From Morinoia aosen (lineage: Eukaryota; Arthropoda; Malacostraca; Amphipoda; Talitridae), in assembly GCA_030386875.1 (NCBI GenBank), contig CM059579.1, positions 16,774,484-16,838,483 on the forward strand: a stretch of DNA of 64,000 nt. The letters run 5' to 3'. A program made the position numbers and the translations under genes. The notes under the pieces are model-generated. The model saw only the letters and a list, made by a program, of their open reading frames with translations. It was not told the origin of the DNA and did no database searches. Positions 10,900 to 23,100 of this stretch are shown here, one piece after another (the first letter of the stretch is position 1; every line of letters starts with the position of its first letter).

Positions 10900-13100
10900 A
10901 GGCAGTCTTCCACTTTGAAATGCTGGAGAACTCAGTTACAAGCATAGATACATTTATGGATAATTTGAAGTTCACTTTTTACACCACCCACATTACTGGG
11001 CCCTACACACGAAAATATTCCTTTGGGATCAATTCAGACGCAGAAACTATACTGACTTTTTGGCAATACGTAACGCTGGTAGCGCTTTACACCGAGTTTC
11101 ACCACCACCACTGTGGCCAAAATAATCTGACGCTTTTTTGACCATCTTATCTGATCTCCGACGCAGTAACACGTAGGCAGAGCTTCGTCATGTACGATAT
11201 GGGCACTGCACTGCTGTATTACAGCAACAACTTTGGGATCAAAATCACATTACATCAGTTTGTTAAGCACAACGTTTTACAAACATAACCTCACACAAGA
11301 AGCTCCTATTTAAAGCCTTGTTGCTGTGAGATCGTCGGTTAGACATAAAGAGCAAAGACGCTTGCGCTTCATAATCATACTAATCTCGCAATTGCTGGTC
11401 AGATAATCCCCCGCATTTTGAAGGTTTGTTTAATTGACACGGGCGTTTCTTTGCTATGCCTTAGTACATTGCTGAGTAAGACACTATCTCATTATACGGT
11501 CACTCTTACCTAAAATATGAGTCGAGTGCTGCACACTTCTTACGTAACACCATTTGACAGCGCACACGTAGACTATGACAAACCTCAATTTTACACCTCC
11601 AAAAGTTAACCTTCAATGAGACTTGCGACTTTCCTAGCATAGAAAATGAAAAACTGTAAGAAAAAACCCTATACAGAACGGATTATTCCTCACTGTAACC
11701 CTTCAAACATGTCTAATCATTTCTCAGCACAGAAAATTCAGAACCTTGCCACAGACTTCGATCAATGAATAAAAAAATTAACTGGGCGCTTTTCTAACCG
11801 AGGTGTCACTCCTGATGCTATACACGTTTAATGTGCACTTCAAGTTGGGAGGGAGGTATGTCTCAATAAGTTGAGTGGATGGCACGTCAAGATACCAACT
11901 CAAGACCAAAGAGAAGCATCAGAAAGCACCTTATCGAAATGATAAACATTCTCATGGAATTCAAGGGAAATGAATACTTCAACATTCACTACAATGGGAA
12001 CGTGCCCTTACTAAACAGCACTCCTATAATAATATCCATCAGCATTACCAAACTCAAAATTAATGTTAATCCATTGGTGGCAGAATACAAGTCGGGAACT
12101 TATCATGCCGATTCCGCGGCAAAGATTTATTGTCTCGGAAATTGTCATGTAATGATTCAGATGCATAAAAAAAGTCATTTATGGTAACAAACATTTAGGT
12201 GCACAAGAGAAATTCCAGAAGGTAATATTAGATGTCATTTAAAAACTTCCGTTATTAGAGAGCAGCGATTAGCAGAATCGTCTCGTGTGTAGAGCATTCA
12301 GTCCAGTCGAGCAGTTTAGAGACAGATACACTAAGATTTTACGCTACACAATTAAAATAAATTGTTGGCCACTAATAATAATGATAATTTTATGGAAACG
12401 TTTCTACCGGGAGCCACTAAAGTCACAACCTAGCGATACGAAAAAGAGGTGCGATCCAAGGTAAATATTTCTAGTTCTTACATGACTTTTTTTTGTTGAC
12501 CAACAATCAATGAAATCTACGTGCAAGTATCTCATGATCAACCGCTTCGACAAAAACTGTATCATTAACAGAGTTCCTATCCACTCATGGATAAATGAAA
12601 CAATGGAACCCATGTTGAGAAAATTCAAACCCAAATAAAAATTTCTTTGGTTTCTTTGCCCCATGTCGTGCGGCCATCATCAGCCCCAGTGGATGAACAA
12701 AACTTGCATTTTCAATTAGAATATTTTTAATATTGTATAAAAACTTGAAATTTAAAGACATACGCATATGCTTTACTACGGATGTGAATGAACAAAATGA
12801 TTTAGCATCTGCATGAGGCATTACTCAGTAATACCCAAAACGCAAAAAAAAATAACATTTTTCCAACTAAAACTTTGTTCAGTTTCGTACTAATGGCATC
12901 AAGTACCATGTATCACGAGAACAGAGCTCTTCCTGACACAGCGTAATGATCGTCCATGCAAGGGAACATGGTTTAGAAGATTGCTATGTGCTGGTCACGT
13001 GAATCTCTGGACAATGAACTGCTAGCCGGAGAATGCTTCATATACACAACAATCACTGGAGCCCCAATTTCAGTGAGGCTTAAATCGGAGATAAACTCAA
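10900..13100. other. Intergenic, nothing firm
   Basis: The longest plus-strand frame (11,879-12,187, 102 codons) has no recognisable domain. On the minus strand near 12,500-12,570 one frame gives VFVEAVDHEILARRFH, faintly like the AFDTVDHEIL motif of LINE reverse transcriptases, but it is too short to call. Confidence 0.35.
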
Positions 13101-13139
13101 AAGGAGACGATACAAGCTGCAGACAGGAACGTTGATACC

Positions 13140-13375
13140 GTGCTCTAAGGGAACAAAATGGACACCTTTTCTTCAAGGAAATTAGGATAAAAAACATCCC
13201 GAAGTAAACCGTAAACTTTTGATTTAGACACCAACAGCAACAATTCAATTTCCTGTAATTGATGACCCTGGCTACAAAACGTGTGATTCCTTAAAAATGC
13301 TAAATTCTGATCGGTCATGTGTGATCCAAGACGTTCTCTCATAGCGCATCCACTATTTCCCACAATATCAAATCA
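13140..13375 (-). pseudogene. Possible GIY-YIG endonuclease fragment (Penelope-like retroelement remnant)
   Basis: A 72-codon minus-strand frame includes, with residues just upstream, IVGNSGCAMRERLGSHM followed by NLAFLRNH and SQGHQLQ. The spacing resembles the GIY-YIG endonuclease end of Penelope-like elements (Y-I-G-x-[ST]-G-x3-x-R-x2-x-H, then a His-rich part). A stop lies just upstream in frame and no reverse transcriptase was found next to it. If real, it is a small dead fragment. Confidence 0.25.
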
Positions 13376-13499
13376 GCGGTAGTGATCTTCCCAAACTACG
13401 TCTTGCGTCGTTAGGTCTCGCAATAAATTTCGCACTAAGAGTGATTTTTATGCAACAGGTTGACATTTTAGGTAGAGGTGGTTTTAAGTGTGGTAGAGG

Positions 13500-13908
13500 T
13501 TGTGTGGATCAAATGTTTGCTGTGAGGCAGGTGAATGAAAAATACTTATTAAAGGGAAAGGATGTATATTGGGCATTTATGGATCTAGAGAAGGCGTATG
13601 ACAGAGTGGATCGCGAGGCTTTATGGCAAGTGGTAAGTTTGTATGGAGTGGGTGGAAGACTGTTGAATGCGATCAAGAGTTTCTACATTGATAGCAGAGC
13701 ATGTGTGAGAGTAGGGAATGAGGTGAGTGAATGGTTCCCAGTTGTGACAGGTGTGAGACAGGGATGTGTGATGTCGCCGTGGTTGTTTAATTTGTTTATG
13801 GATGGTGTGGTGAGAGAAGTGAATGCCAGAGTGTTGGGAAAAGGTGCGCAGTTGGTGGGACGAAATGGTTATGTATTGGGAAGTGTGTCAGCTGTTGTTT
13901 GCAGATGA
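13500..13908 (+). pseudogene. LINE reverse transcriptase, N-terminal palm fragment
   Basis: This open frame holds RT blocks up to the GVRQGCVMSPWLFNLFMDGVV motif. The first ~10 codons of the longer open frame that starts at 13,441 come from flanking DNA and the target duplication, not from the LINE. The frame then shifts, so the following FADD box is read in the next frame. Confidence 0.8.
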
Positions 13909-13918
13909 TTAAGCGCTT

Positions 13919-14123
13919 GTGGCTGATTCAGAGGAAAAACTGAGGAGACTGGTTACAGAGTTTGGTAGAGTGTGCGAAAGGCGGAAATTGAGGGTAAATG
14001 TGAATAAAAGTAAGGTGATGAGATGTTCAAGAGGTGGAGTGTTTGGAACTTTGGATGTGAGGTTGAATGGGGAAGTTTTAGAGGAGGTAGAGCATTTTAG
14101 GTACCTCGGGTCGGATGTGACTG
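13919..14123 (+). pseudogene. LINE reverse transcriptase, segment after the FADD box
   Basis: After a TAA directly following FADD, the frame continues ALVADSEEKLRRLV, then KLRVNVNKSKVMRCSR and FRYLGSDVTV, all typical LINE RT thumb-region motifs. The frame ends at the MITE insertion site. Reading across the MITE with one TTAA kept joins DVTV to KDSMEVEVQ in frame. Confidence 0.8.
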
Positions 14124-14127
14124 TTAA

Positions 14128-14348
14128 CCCTTTAACGCCCCAGAGGACACCAGTGTCCTCTTTCAAAAATACCCTCAATATATTGTATTTCTTGTTCAAT
14201 TAGTTCCCTAATGTGTTCTTTGAAGTTCTCTGCCGGGTGGCAGTTCCTATCCCATCCTGATATCGGTGACTGCCTGATGCCAGCGCCAGTTTAGTGACGG
14301 TGGTTGTGTTAACGGTAATATGAGTACAAAAATTCGGACGTTAAAGGG
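14128..14348. mobile_element. piggyBac-type MITE inserted in the LINE
   Basis: A 221-bp element lies between TTAA at 14,124-14,127 and TTAA at 14,349-14,352. Terminal inverted repeats are CCCTTTAACGCCC on the left and CCCTTTAACGTCC on the right (reverse complement). TTAA duplication is the mark of the piggyBac superfamily. Removing it with one TTAA restores an open LINE frame, which shows a precise insertion after the LINE landed. It has no coding capacity. Confidence 0.85.
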
Positions 14349-14352
14349 TTAA

Positions 14353-14989
14353 GGATAGTATGGAAGTAGAAGTGCAGCATCGAGTGAGTGAAGGTTGTAA
14401 GACATTGGGTGCAATGAGGAAAGTTTTTGAATGCAGGAGTTTGAGTATGAATGCTAAGAGGGGACTGTATGAAAGTTTGATTGTGCCAGTTTTGTTGTGT
14501 GGAGCAGAGTCCTGGGGGTTGAGAGCAGCTGAGAGGAGGAAGTTGGATGTGTTTGAGATGAAGTGTTTGAGGAGCATGTATGGAGTAACTAGAAGAGATA
14601 GGATCAGGAATGAGTTGGTTAGGGAGCAGACGGGTGTTATCAAAAAGTTGAGCAGGCGAGTGGATGAAAGAGTGCTTGGATGGTTTGGGCATGTAGAAAG
14701 AATGAATGTTGAGCGGCTGGTGAAAAAGATATATATGTCGGAAGTGAGAGGTCTTCGAGCGCGAGGTAGACCACGGATGAGTTGGATGGATGGGGTGCGA
14801 CGTGCTTTGTATGAGAGGGGTCTGACTGTGGACGTGGCGAGAGGGATGGCTGCGGACAGAAGTGAGTGGGGGGCAGTGTATAAGGAGGTAATTTTATTTT
14901 TGACGCGTTACTGGAAGCTGCCCGCGTGTGATGGGGTTGACCTGTCATGTGCGGGGGAGGGGCTGCACTCAATGAAACGGTCGGGGTAA
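14353..14989 (+). pseudogene. LINE ORF2 C-terminal segment
   Basis: Open frame with EVEVQHRVSEGCKTLG, LLCGAESWGLRAAERRKLD, MYGVTRRDRIRNELVR, GWFGHVERM and ARGRPRMSWMDGVRRAL, the usual C-terminal part of LINE ORF2 proteins that end with GRP-x-x-W. It stops in what appears to be the 3' UTR boundary, about 190 bases before the (ATGT)n tail. Confidence 0.8.
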
Positions 14990-15194
14990 ACCAGCTGTTG
15001 CTGTCGGGCCTGACTGTGGAAGGTGGTTGTGCTGGGCTGCTGCTGATCCTGGCAGTTCAGGTGCGGCCAGTGCTGCCTCTCTCGCCTCCTAGTGACTAAG
15101 TGTGGTGATTGTGGCCTGCTGTCGGCTACCCTCCCATGGGGAGGATAAGCCCGGTCTATGTATGTATGTATGTATGTATGTAGGTTGACATTTT

Positions 15195-16250
15195 GGCACC
15201 CAAGGCTACAATGAACCAGACAGCCTACAAGATACATTAGCTAATTTAAATTCAGCAAAACAATCCAAGGTAAAAAAACAAGGATCAATATTTTAAGATA
15301 AACAAGGAAAATAAACACGCAAGATTTTCGGCAACACGATCTCGAATTACCATTTAGAAGCACGCTGCGCTTGTCGCAGTTAGGCAACACACATCATCAT
15401 GCGGAGGTTACTCCAGGTTTAGGTACAGGAACAAATTTCATGAACTCGCAACTGTACCTCCAAAATGTGTCAAATTGTAAGAGAAGTACACAAAAAAAAA
15501 ATAATCAAAACCACACACTAAGTGATTGTGACACTTTCTCCAAAAATCAAGATTAGGGGACGACGCTAGGAAAACTTGTAGCACATCACAGACAGCCTAC
15601 CAGATAAATATGAATACTCCAATAAATCTGGCCTGGGTTACAACGGTAGAACGAAGTGCCCACAGATGCAAGGGATCGGATCCTCTAACAACTTGCGCGA
15701 TCGTACGTAGAGTTACAACTGAAAACGAAAGTTCCTCTTTAGACCATCAAGCTCCATCCAGTGTTTCTAGCAAAATTATCAAACTTCATTAGAAAGAGCA
15801 CCAACGTGAGGACTTTGGCTATCAAAAACAGCACGTAGCTTAGCTACAGCAAAGTGTGCGGAAGACCCTATAGTAGGCAGCTGTAACGCTAAGATGAAGA
15901 AAATTGTTTGTGGATTTGGCACCTGACGAAAGCAGATACCGTCAGTGCACGCTTTTACAAAACAAGGTTTTGTATATGCTAGTACTAAGTACCAGGCTAA
16001 ACCTTATGCTACCTGATACTTTTGCATGTTTTCCTTCGTTTAACCAAGGATTATCGCAACTACTAATATGCATAACATATGCGAGGCGGAAGAAAACAAC
16101 TAATATTCTGATCACGTTTGCACTGAATCTCTTACTTCCATACATAATTAAAAAATAAAATGTAACCAAAATGTTGATGGCTGCAGGCATTTAATACGAG
16201 AATCTAAAAAGAGTTCAGAAAGAATATATTTAGTGTTAAGAACAAATACA
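15195..16250. other. Intergenic, nothing recognised
   Basis: Overlapping short open frames on both strands lack any recognisable motif. No repeats were seen. Confidence 0.4.
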
Positions 16251-16256
16251 AAATAA

Positions 16257-16262
16257 TTTATT
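16257..16262 (-). terminator. Candidate FBXW7 polyadenylation signal
   Basis: AATAAA on the minus strand, about 800 bases past the FBXW7 stop codon. It is the nearest canonical hexamer I saw, which would give a 3' UTR of ordinary length. Position only; no transcript evidence. Confidence 0.3.
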
Positions 16263-17061
16263 CGAAGCCCTAAGTGAAACGATGAATCATTCATTACCAA
16301 AGAACTTGTACTTCATTTTTACGACAAATGAAGTTTATGAAAATAAAGTGGTTGAAAAAAGACCGAAAGACCGTCAGGTAATCAAAAGATCATGTACACA
16401 TTGATACAACACAAATAATATTTTTGGTTTTGCTAAGCTAATTCATAACTATAAATCGCTAAGTCGAGTCCTGCCATACTCACGATGTCGTGATGTTATC
16501 TATTTAATTCTAATATCTAACACTTAAGCCGGAGTTCCAGCTTACGAGGCAGCAGACCATAACTGCCCTTCTTCAATCGCGTACATTAAATTACCGTTCC
16601 CGATGTTATGAGTGTGTTGCTGTCACTAAACCTGCAAGGCAAGGCAATCCACAAAATTTCTGCCTAACGATATACTGCGTCATTCAACAAAAAATTCAGT
16701 GCCCTCTGCCGCACAAACAACAACCCAGGTACTACAGAATGGCAAGTTCAAGTTCCCCATGAACCAGGAGATACGGGGACCACACTCACGCTGTAAAGTA
16801 GAACAAAAAACTTGTGATACACACAAGTTTGTCGAATTTCACACTTTCACTGAGTTCCGTACGTTGAATTACCGTTAAATGAGCACAGGAGTACACAAAT
16901 TCTAGACCGCTCCAATGAGACAAGGACGAGGAAGAAGCAGCAGGCGCACGCTATCAAGACACCTCAGCGATGTCGAGGTCCCGGTGCTGAGGCAACATGA
17001 GGGGGTGCAAGGACGTGTCTGCAGGGGATGGCGGAGCGTTGCCATCACCAGCCCCCTGGCG

Positions 17062-17189
17062 TCATGAGTCCTCAGCATCAAAGTCGAGCACGAGCAGCTT
17101 GGTCTCCTCAGTGCCGTTACGAGACCCCACAGCACACACTAATTTTGTCTCTGAGGCGCGGATGCGCCACACGACACCTCCCGAATTGC
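17062..17189 (-). CDS. Fbxw7/ago: FBXW7 coding exon 11: final blade and stop
   Basis: Acceptor TTTACAG. It encodes [37 protein letters not shown], then AEDS and TGA. Vertebrate FBXW7 ends LLVLDFDVDMK, so the C-terminus is complete. Confidence 0.95.
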
Positions 17190-20100
17190 CTGTAAATGTT
17201 TAGTTCAAATTTAAAGCAGGTCCTGTAGTAGCCACGGCTTGTTAAAGCAGGTCCTCATGGATCACGGCTTGTAAATTTAGCACATTAGAAATCCAGTCAA
17301 ACTCTTCAATCGATACTGTTGGGACACTCGAAAGAGTACAAAAACAGAGTGCTGGAATAGTAAAATACTTATTGCAAATAAATCAAGTAATTTCATCTCC
17401 AAAAGGTAATCAACTGCATTATCAGGTTGTGTACAGGGAGAGCCAAAAGCCAAAAGAAGTCTGTACTCGGTAACTTGCAACTAGTTAGAGAGGAAATACA
17501 TACAATTGCTTTAAAAGCATAGAAAATATCGGTTCAAAGTAGGTATTCTTTACACCTGCCATTGAAATAAATGCTACCGTCATCGTTTTAAATGCTCCGG
17601 TTTTTCCCATTCTCACTCACACATCAAAATGGGTTAATTAATTCTTAACCAACGCAAGTTTAGCGTGGAAAAAATGATAAGCCTAAACTCAAAATTCAGA
17701 AACAATAAGGTTCCACAGGCCAACTCGGATAACTATTTTCAAGTGGACAGCAGAAGGAGCTCTTCGTAACTGGACCAGAGAACATTGCGGACGACCTCAA
17801 ACAGGGAGATGTGAAGCTAACATTGGGATTGTGTAGACTTATAATAGCAAAAGATGACACTCGTTCAACAATAGAATTTTTTATGACTTCGACAATGGCT
17901 AACATTTATTTCTTCCTCTAAACAAATCAAAAAAATGAAGTTTTGCAATCCAAAGAAAGTCTTTTTTTTTTTGGCTCAATACGTATGACTACATACAATC
18001 TATACTACGAGTATAATAAGAGCCCCGTGCGTCCGTTGGTCGGTCTGTCCGAAGCCAGCCTGTAGTGTGTGATGAGCGTATCTGTGATACAAGCTCCAGC
18101 CCAATATATTTTGACGGGCCGTGTTTACGCGGCCTAATCAACTCTCGGGAGGTTGTATTTTTTTCATTTCGTACGGCCTTTCTCTTTTTCGTCCTCTTTT
18201 TTATTTCAAATAAAGGGGGGGTGGAATAGTGATCATAACATATTGAAGGAAGCAGGACTGTTTCGATTCAGCATCTAAAAATACCGTCGTACAAAACATT
18301 AACACTAAACACACAAGTACACTAACGCACACCAAATGGTCCTAATAATAAAACAGACTTCAAATGATCCTAATAATATAACATACACACTCCAAATGAC
18401 CCTAATAATAAAATTAACCAACAACACACTCCAAATTATCCTAATAATAAAACTAAACCAACACACTACAAATGATCCTAATAATAAAACAAACACACAC
18501 CAAATGAGATCCTTATAATAAAACCAACACACTCAAAATGGTCCCAATAATATGAAACACACGCACTCCAAATGATCCCAATAATAAAACAAAAACACTC
18601 CAAATGATCCTACTAATAAAACAAACAAACACACTCCAAATGATCCTAATAATAATAAAACAAAGAGAACAAAAAGGAGACTTGAGCTCACCTGTGTCGA
18701 GCGTTACTAAATTGCGAACAAACTCTCCAGTGCTGACGTCCCAGAGCTTCACGGTCCCATCGTCAGAAGATGTCACTACAAACGTGTTGATGAATTGCAG
18801 GCAAGTCACAGCACTGCGATGCTTGTTCGAACCTGCAACAGCCAGTTCATGCGCACAATCAATTTACATACTATTTACGTACTAATTTACCATAGATACA
18901 ATTTATTACGCAACATACTCAAGAGGTGGGAGCACACATTTCTTACTTTTGTAAGCCTCACTCATTGACTTCTATTCTTTTGAGATATTCAAGCAAAATA
19001 TATAAAAAATTATACTTCCAATTTTCTAAAAAACTTTAATGCCAAAATCGACAAAGTTACATATGTAAATATGCGTTTTTTTAAATAACATACTGGGCAA
19101 ATTTCAGAACAATCTGTTACATATAAAAAAATCCCTGGGTTGCCCCATTCAACCATCCCAAGGAGTACTTCAACACGATTATAGGAGGCTGTCATTTGTA
19201 GGATACAGTTAGGACTATCATATGTAGGATATGTATGATACAGGAGAGCATACAACTACACATGTTTCAAATGACACGTAGCAACCTCATTGAGCTTTAC
19301 ATGACACGGTCAGAACAAACTTTCGGTTGCTAGAAGAGCTCAAAACGTGTGGACTTCAAGAAAATTTCCCTCATTGATCTGAAATGAAGTTCTAATACTT
19401 TCAACGCGTAATGAAGCCGAAATTTGACGTGATGTGACATTTCTTCTCACTTGAAACGTTGCACTAAAATGTTCTTCATAGGCATTGTTCAAATTCAAAT
19501 TTTATGATAGATATAGAAACATTGCAAAGTTGTAGATGAATTAAGATATCGATTTGCCAAAGTGTAACATTAGTTTAGATATGTCAATGCACAGAGAGAA
19601 AATGACTGTTCATACTTTTAAATTTCCACAATATTATGGAACATTACAAGAATTAGATAAATTATTAGTTAGTTTAAAAAAAAAAAACACTAGTGATGAA
19701 ATCGGAAGCGTAGCACAATTACAGATCGACCAAGAGGTTACAATGTTTTAGTAGTGAAATGAATTATCAAAGAACATGAATATTTTAGGCATCAATGAAC
19801 TCGTACTTTGAGAAAGCAGGAAGCGTGACCGTGAACGTCACGGTGAATAACAGAGTTGTATTCCATTCCTTCTCAACACTTTGACTGCGATGTTGAGCCA
19901 TAGGGGGCACACGGAGAGAATTTTCATAATGCATAAATATGTACTTAATTAGAGCTAAATGAAGATCCGATCCAGTTCTGTTTGCTATTTTCAACATTGC
20001 TCCAAACAATTTACTTTAAATTTGAGTTGAATATTCAACTTGAGTTTTACAAGCCGAAGTAGAAGTGTTAAACATACTATTAGTCCGTTAGTTCTTGAAA

Positions 20101-23100
20101 AGACTAGTGATAAAACAAAAAGTGTAGCACAATACCACGTCGACCAGATTTAACATCGTTTCAGCAATGAAATAAATAATCAAAATATTTTCGAGCATCG
20201 ATGAACTCATACGTTGAGAAAGCAAGGAACCGTGAACAACACAGCTTTATTCCACCCCACCCCAAACCCGCACGCAAGAGGACACTCACCAGAGAGCGTC
20301 TGGAGACACTGTCCAGTGACGATGTCCCAGACCTTGACAGTGGAGTCGGCGTTGCCCGAGATGAGGATGTTGTTGTGGAGCTCCATGCCAGACGTGAGGG
20401 ACTGGTGCCCCATGAGCGTGTGCCGGCAGGTGCCGCTCTCAACGTCCCACACGCGGATCGTCGTGTCAAGCGACCCGCTCACCACGTGCACTCCGTCGAA
20501 CTGAACCCATGAACGGTATTTTACAATTCGGCATAAAAAGTATTGCACCATTATGCCTGTATTGCTGTACATGTAAGTGCTTTTCTTTTCACCATGAGTC
20601 ATGAAAAACAACTACAAGAAATCAAAGTACTTTCAAAGACGTGACAACTGCTGTACAAGTAAGTAATCTTTCACCTACCCTTTTTAGCGATATAACAGAA
20701 AATATACTTTTCAAATAATTTAATGAATTTCAAATGAAAAATTGAAGCTTTTATAGCCAAAATGGCCTTAACAATTCACAGAAAACAACAAGCCTTCCCA
20801 AAAATATTCGATAGCCAGAATAAATACCTGGTTTATATATTAATGCTTGTTTCTTGTGTGTTTAATAATTTTGAACTTGCTTTAAAACATTTTTAAAGCT
20901 ATTACAATGCAGAGAAAGTTGAGAACTGACCAACTTACAGCAAATAAATGCTCCCTCTAATAAAAACTCAAAATTCCACACGGGCGTTTTTTCAAATTTA
21001 CATGCGTTTTTTCACCTGAATTCCAAAACTGAAACAACGCAACGCAGACAACGTCGAGGGCTGACTCACCTGGAGCGAATAGACCCTGTTGGTGTGGCCC
21101 TGCAGCGTGTGCAGACATTCCTCGGTCTCAGGATTCCACACTTTGACCATGAAGTCGTAGGCGCCGGACACGACGAGCCGCCCGTTGTACTGCACGCAGC
21201 GAACCGCCGCCACGTGGCCCACCAACACGTGGTTGCACATGCCTGTTGTCACGTCCCACACGCGTAGGGTCGCATCTCGGGACCCACTCACAACTCTGCA
21301 ATGAACACATACATCAGTGATGTTTCCCAACGTCAATGCAGTAAGGACACAGACTAAATTTGGACTAAAGTGGCACTGAAGATATGCATTTCCTTCATCT
21401 TTATGTACAAAATTGGTAATTGAACAAAAAATCATACCCGGATCTGAAGTTGAAAAGGGGCTTTCAAGTCCCAAATTCAAGGTCAAAATACGAGAATTTA
21501 CAACATGCTGCTTGAATGCTAGTCCAAAAACGACTTTCAAGTTCTGGGAAAGCATCACCTTTGAACTAGTTTTAGTTGACCTAAATCCAAAAGCCAAAAG
21601 AAATACCATTAAAAGAGGAATTATTCATTTGGTTTTTCTCTATTTATACCAAACATGAATAAGAACACCATTGTGATTGAATACATTTATTAAACACTAT
21701 TCAAACCTGTCTCAAATTCCCTCACAGTCACGTAAAAGTATTCCACAGATAGCGTTGAATTATTTGAATACAACCAATTTGAAAACAACCAATTTCAATA
21801 CAACGAATTTCAAAACAACCAATTTCAACAGAATGAAGTCCTCAAAAAAAAAAAGACAAAGGCTCACATGTTATTGTGAAGGTGTAGGCACCGCACGGTG
21901 CTGGTGTGGCCGTAGAGGGTCTGTGTGCAGTGGCCGGTCTCGGCGTCCCACACGCGCAGCATGCGGTCTGTGCTACCCGACACGATGATGTTGTCCCGCA
22001 TCTGGCTCGACCACACACCCCCCGTGTGACCTGTCAGCGTCCGCACGCACTGCAACACAACGTAAGATGCTATACAGCAACATGCATCTTAATTATGGAA
22101 AATCACTAGTTAAGTCTCAAATTTTTGTGGCCCGACAGCGTCCGCACGCACTGTAAAGGATTAGATTAGATGTTAGTTTAAGCCTCCGTAACTGCAACAA
22201 AGGCTATCCAAAGAGAGGAAGGAGGAAGGCACCATTTCATTTGGAGATAAGGGAACGTCATATCTATGCACAAGGTACATAGAAGCAGTAAGTTGAGAAA
22301 GAAGTTCATGAAACACGATAAAGTTGAAGAAGAAAATAGTTAGTGCTGAAAAAACAGGACAGCAGTGAACCAAAAAAGATGGCCCTTAACATTACAAAAA
22401 AAAAACATTTTATTCGAATAAAACGAAAGCCTACCTAACTCTTAGATCGGGCCCTCACACATTTTCCCCCTGAGAGTACTAATTCCCATAAATACAATAG
22501 TCGTATCCCCTTGAGGGGTGAGAAAGTTAGTAAAATAGAGCCTAAAACATGACCATAATATTCAATTAAAGCTACAACGTTGCATGCTATAATACATCTT
22601 GAAGAACGCCTACTCCTACGTTCAAGTTTAAAGCTGCTATTTAATTGAAAATATTCCACAGCATATTTTTCAGAGACAACTTTTGCGTAAATCTTTTTCA
22701 AGAAGCCAAAACCATGCACAGGAGAAGCAGTCTTTTTGTGCTTCTGTATTTTATTCTTTGTTTTTGTCCGTGTCATACTTTGTATTTTTACTTTTATAAT
22801 ATATTTTTAGTACCTACAATTCATTGTACTTTGATCTTTTATTTCACACGTAATTTTTTTTTTCGTTTGAACTAATGATGGAGCTGGACTCCGAAATGTT
22901 TCCTTAGTGAAGATGGTCAATTTCATCGGAATTTTCTTCGTTTTTAAGTTTCTGATAAGGTTGGGGTTAAAGCAAACCACTGACGTCTTCAGATATAATG
23001 AGCAGTTGAGCATCGTTGGTTACCTTGCTGGTGGTGGCATTCCAGACTTTTAGCGTGTTGTCATCAGAGCCAGAAACGATGGTGTTGCCGGAGAACTGGA

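Larger units (their letters stand above)
13470..15181 (+). mobile_element. 5'-truncated LINE (non-LTR retrotransposon) with target-site duplication
   Basis: The insertion is bounded by the direct repeat AGGTTGACATTTT (13,457-13,469 and 15,182-15,194). The 3' end is a tandem (ATGT)n tail, usual for several LINE clades. Coding remains run from mid reverse transcriptase to the ORF2 C-terminus: FMDLEKAYDRVDREALW (catalytic Asp), GVRQGCVMSPWLFNLFMDG, the active-site box FADD at about 13,895-13,906, KLRVNVNKSKVMRCSR, LLCGAESWGL and GWFGHVERM. The frame is broken: a frameshift before FADD and a TAA right after it, so it is dead. A TTAA-type MITE interrupts it at 14,128-14,348. Clade is uncertain (RTE- or I-like). 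Confidence 0.85.

Noticed and set aside
12404-12821. Minus-strand frames with a faint AVDHEIL-like motif
   Set aside because: A single short motif with a stop next to it is not enough to call a reverse transcriptase fragment.
13909-15237. Minus-strand open frames over the LINE, up to 127 codons
   Set aside because: They are shadows of the plus-strand LINE coding sequence, with no recognised motifs.
17985-18130. Helitron-like 5' end (TCTATACTACGAGTATAATA)
   Set aside because: The start resembles some Helitron 5' ends, but I found no 3' hairpin with a CTRR end and no Rep/helicase sequence.
18305-18809. Repetitive minus-strand frames rich in F, W and V
   Set aside because: They are translations of the minisatellite, partly fused to FBXW7 exon 10; not a separate protein.
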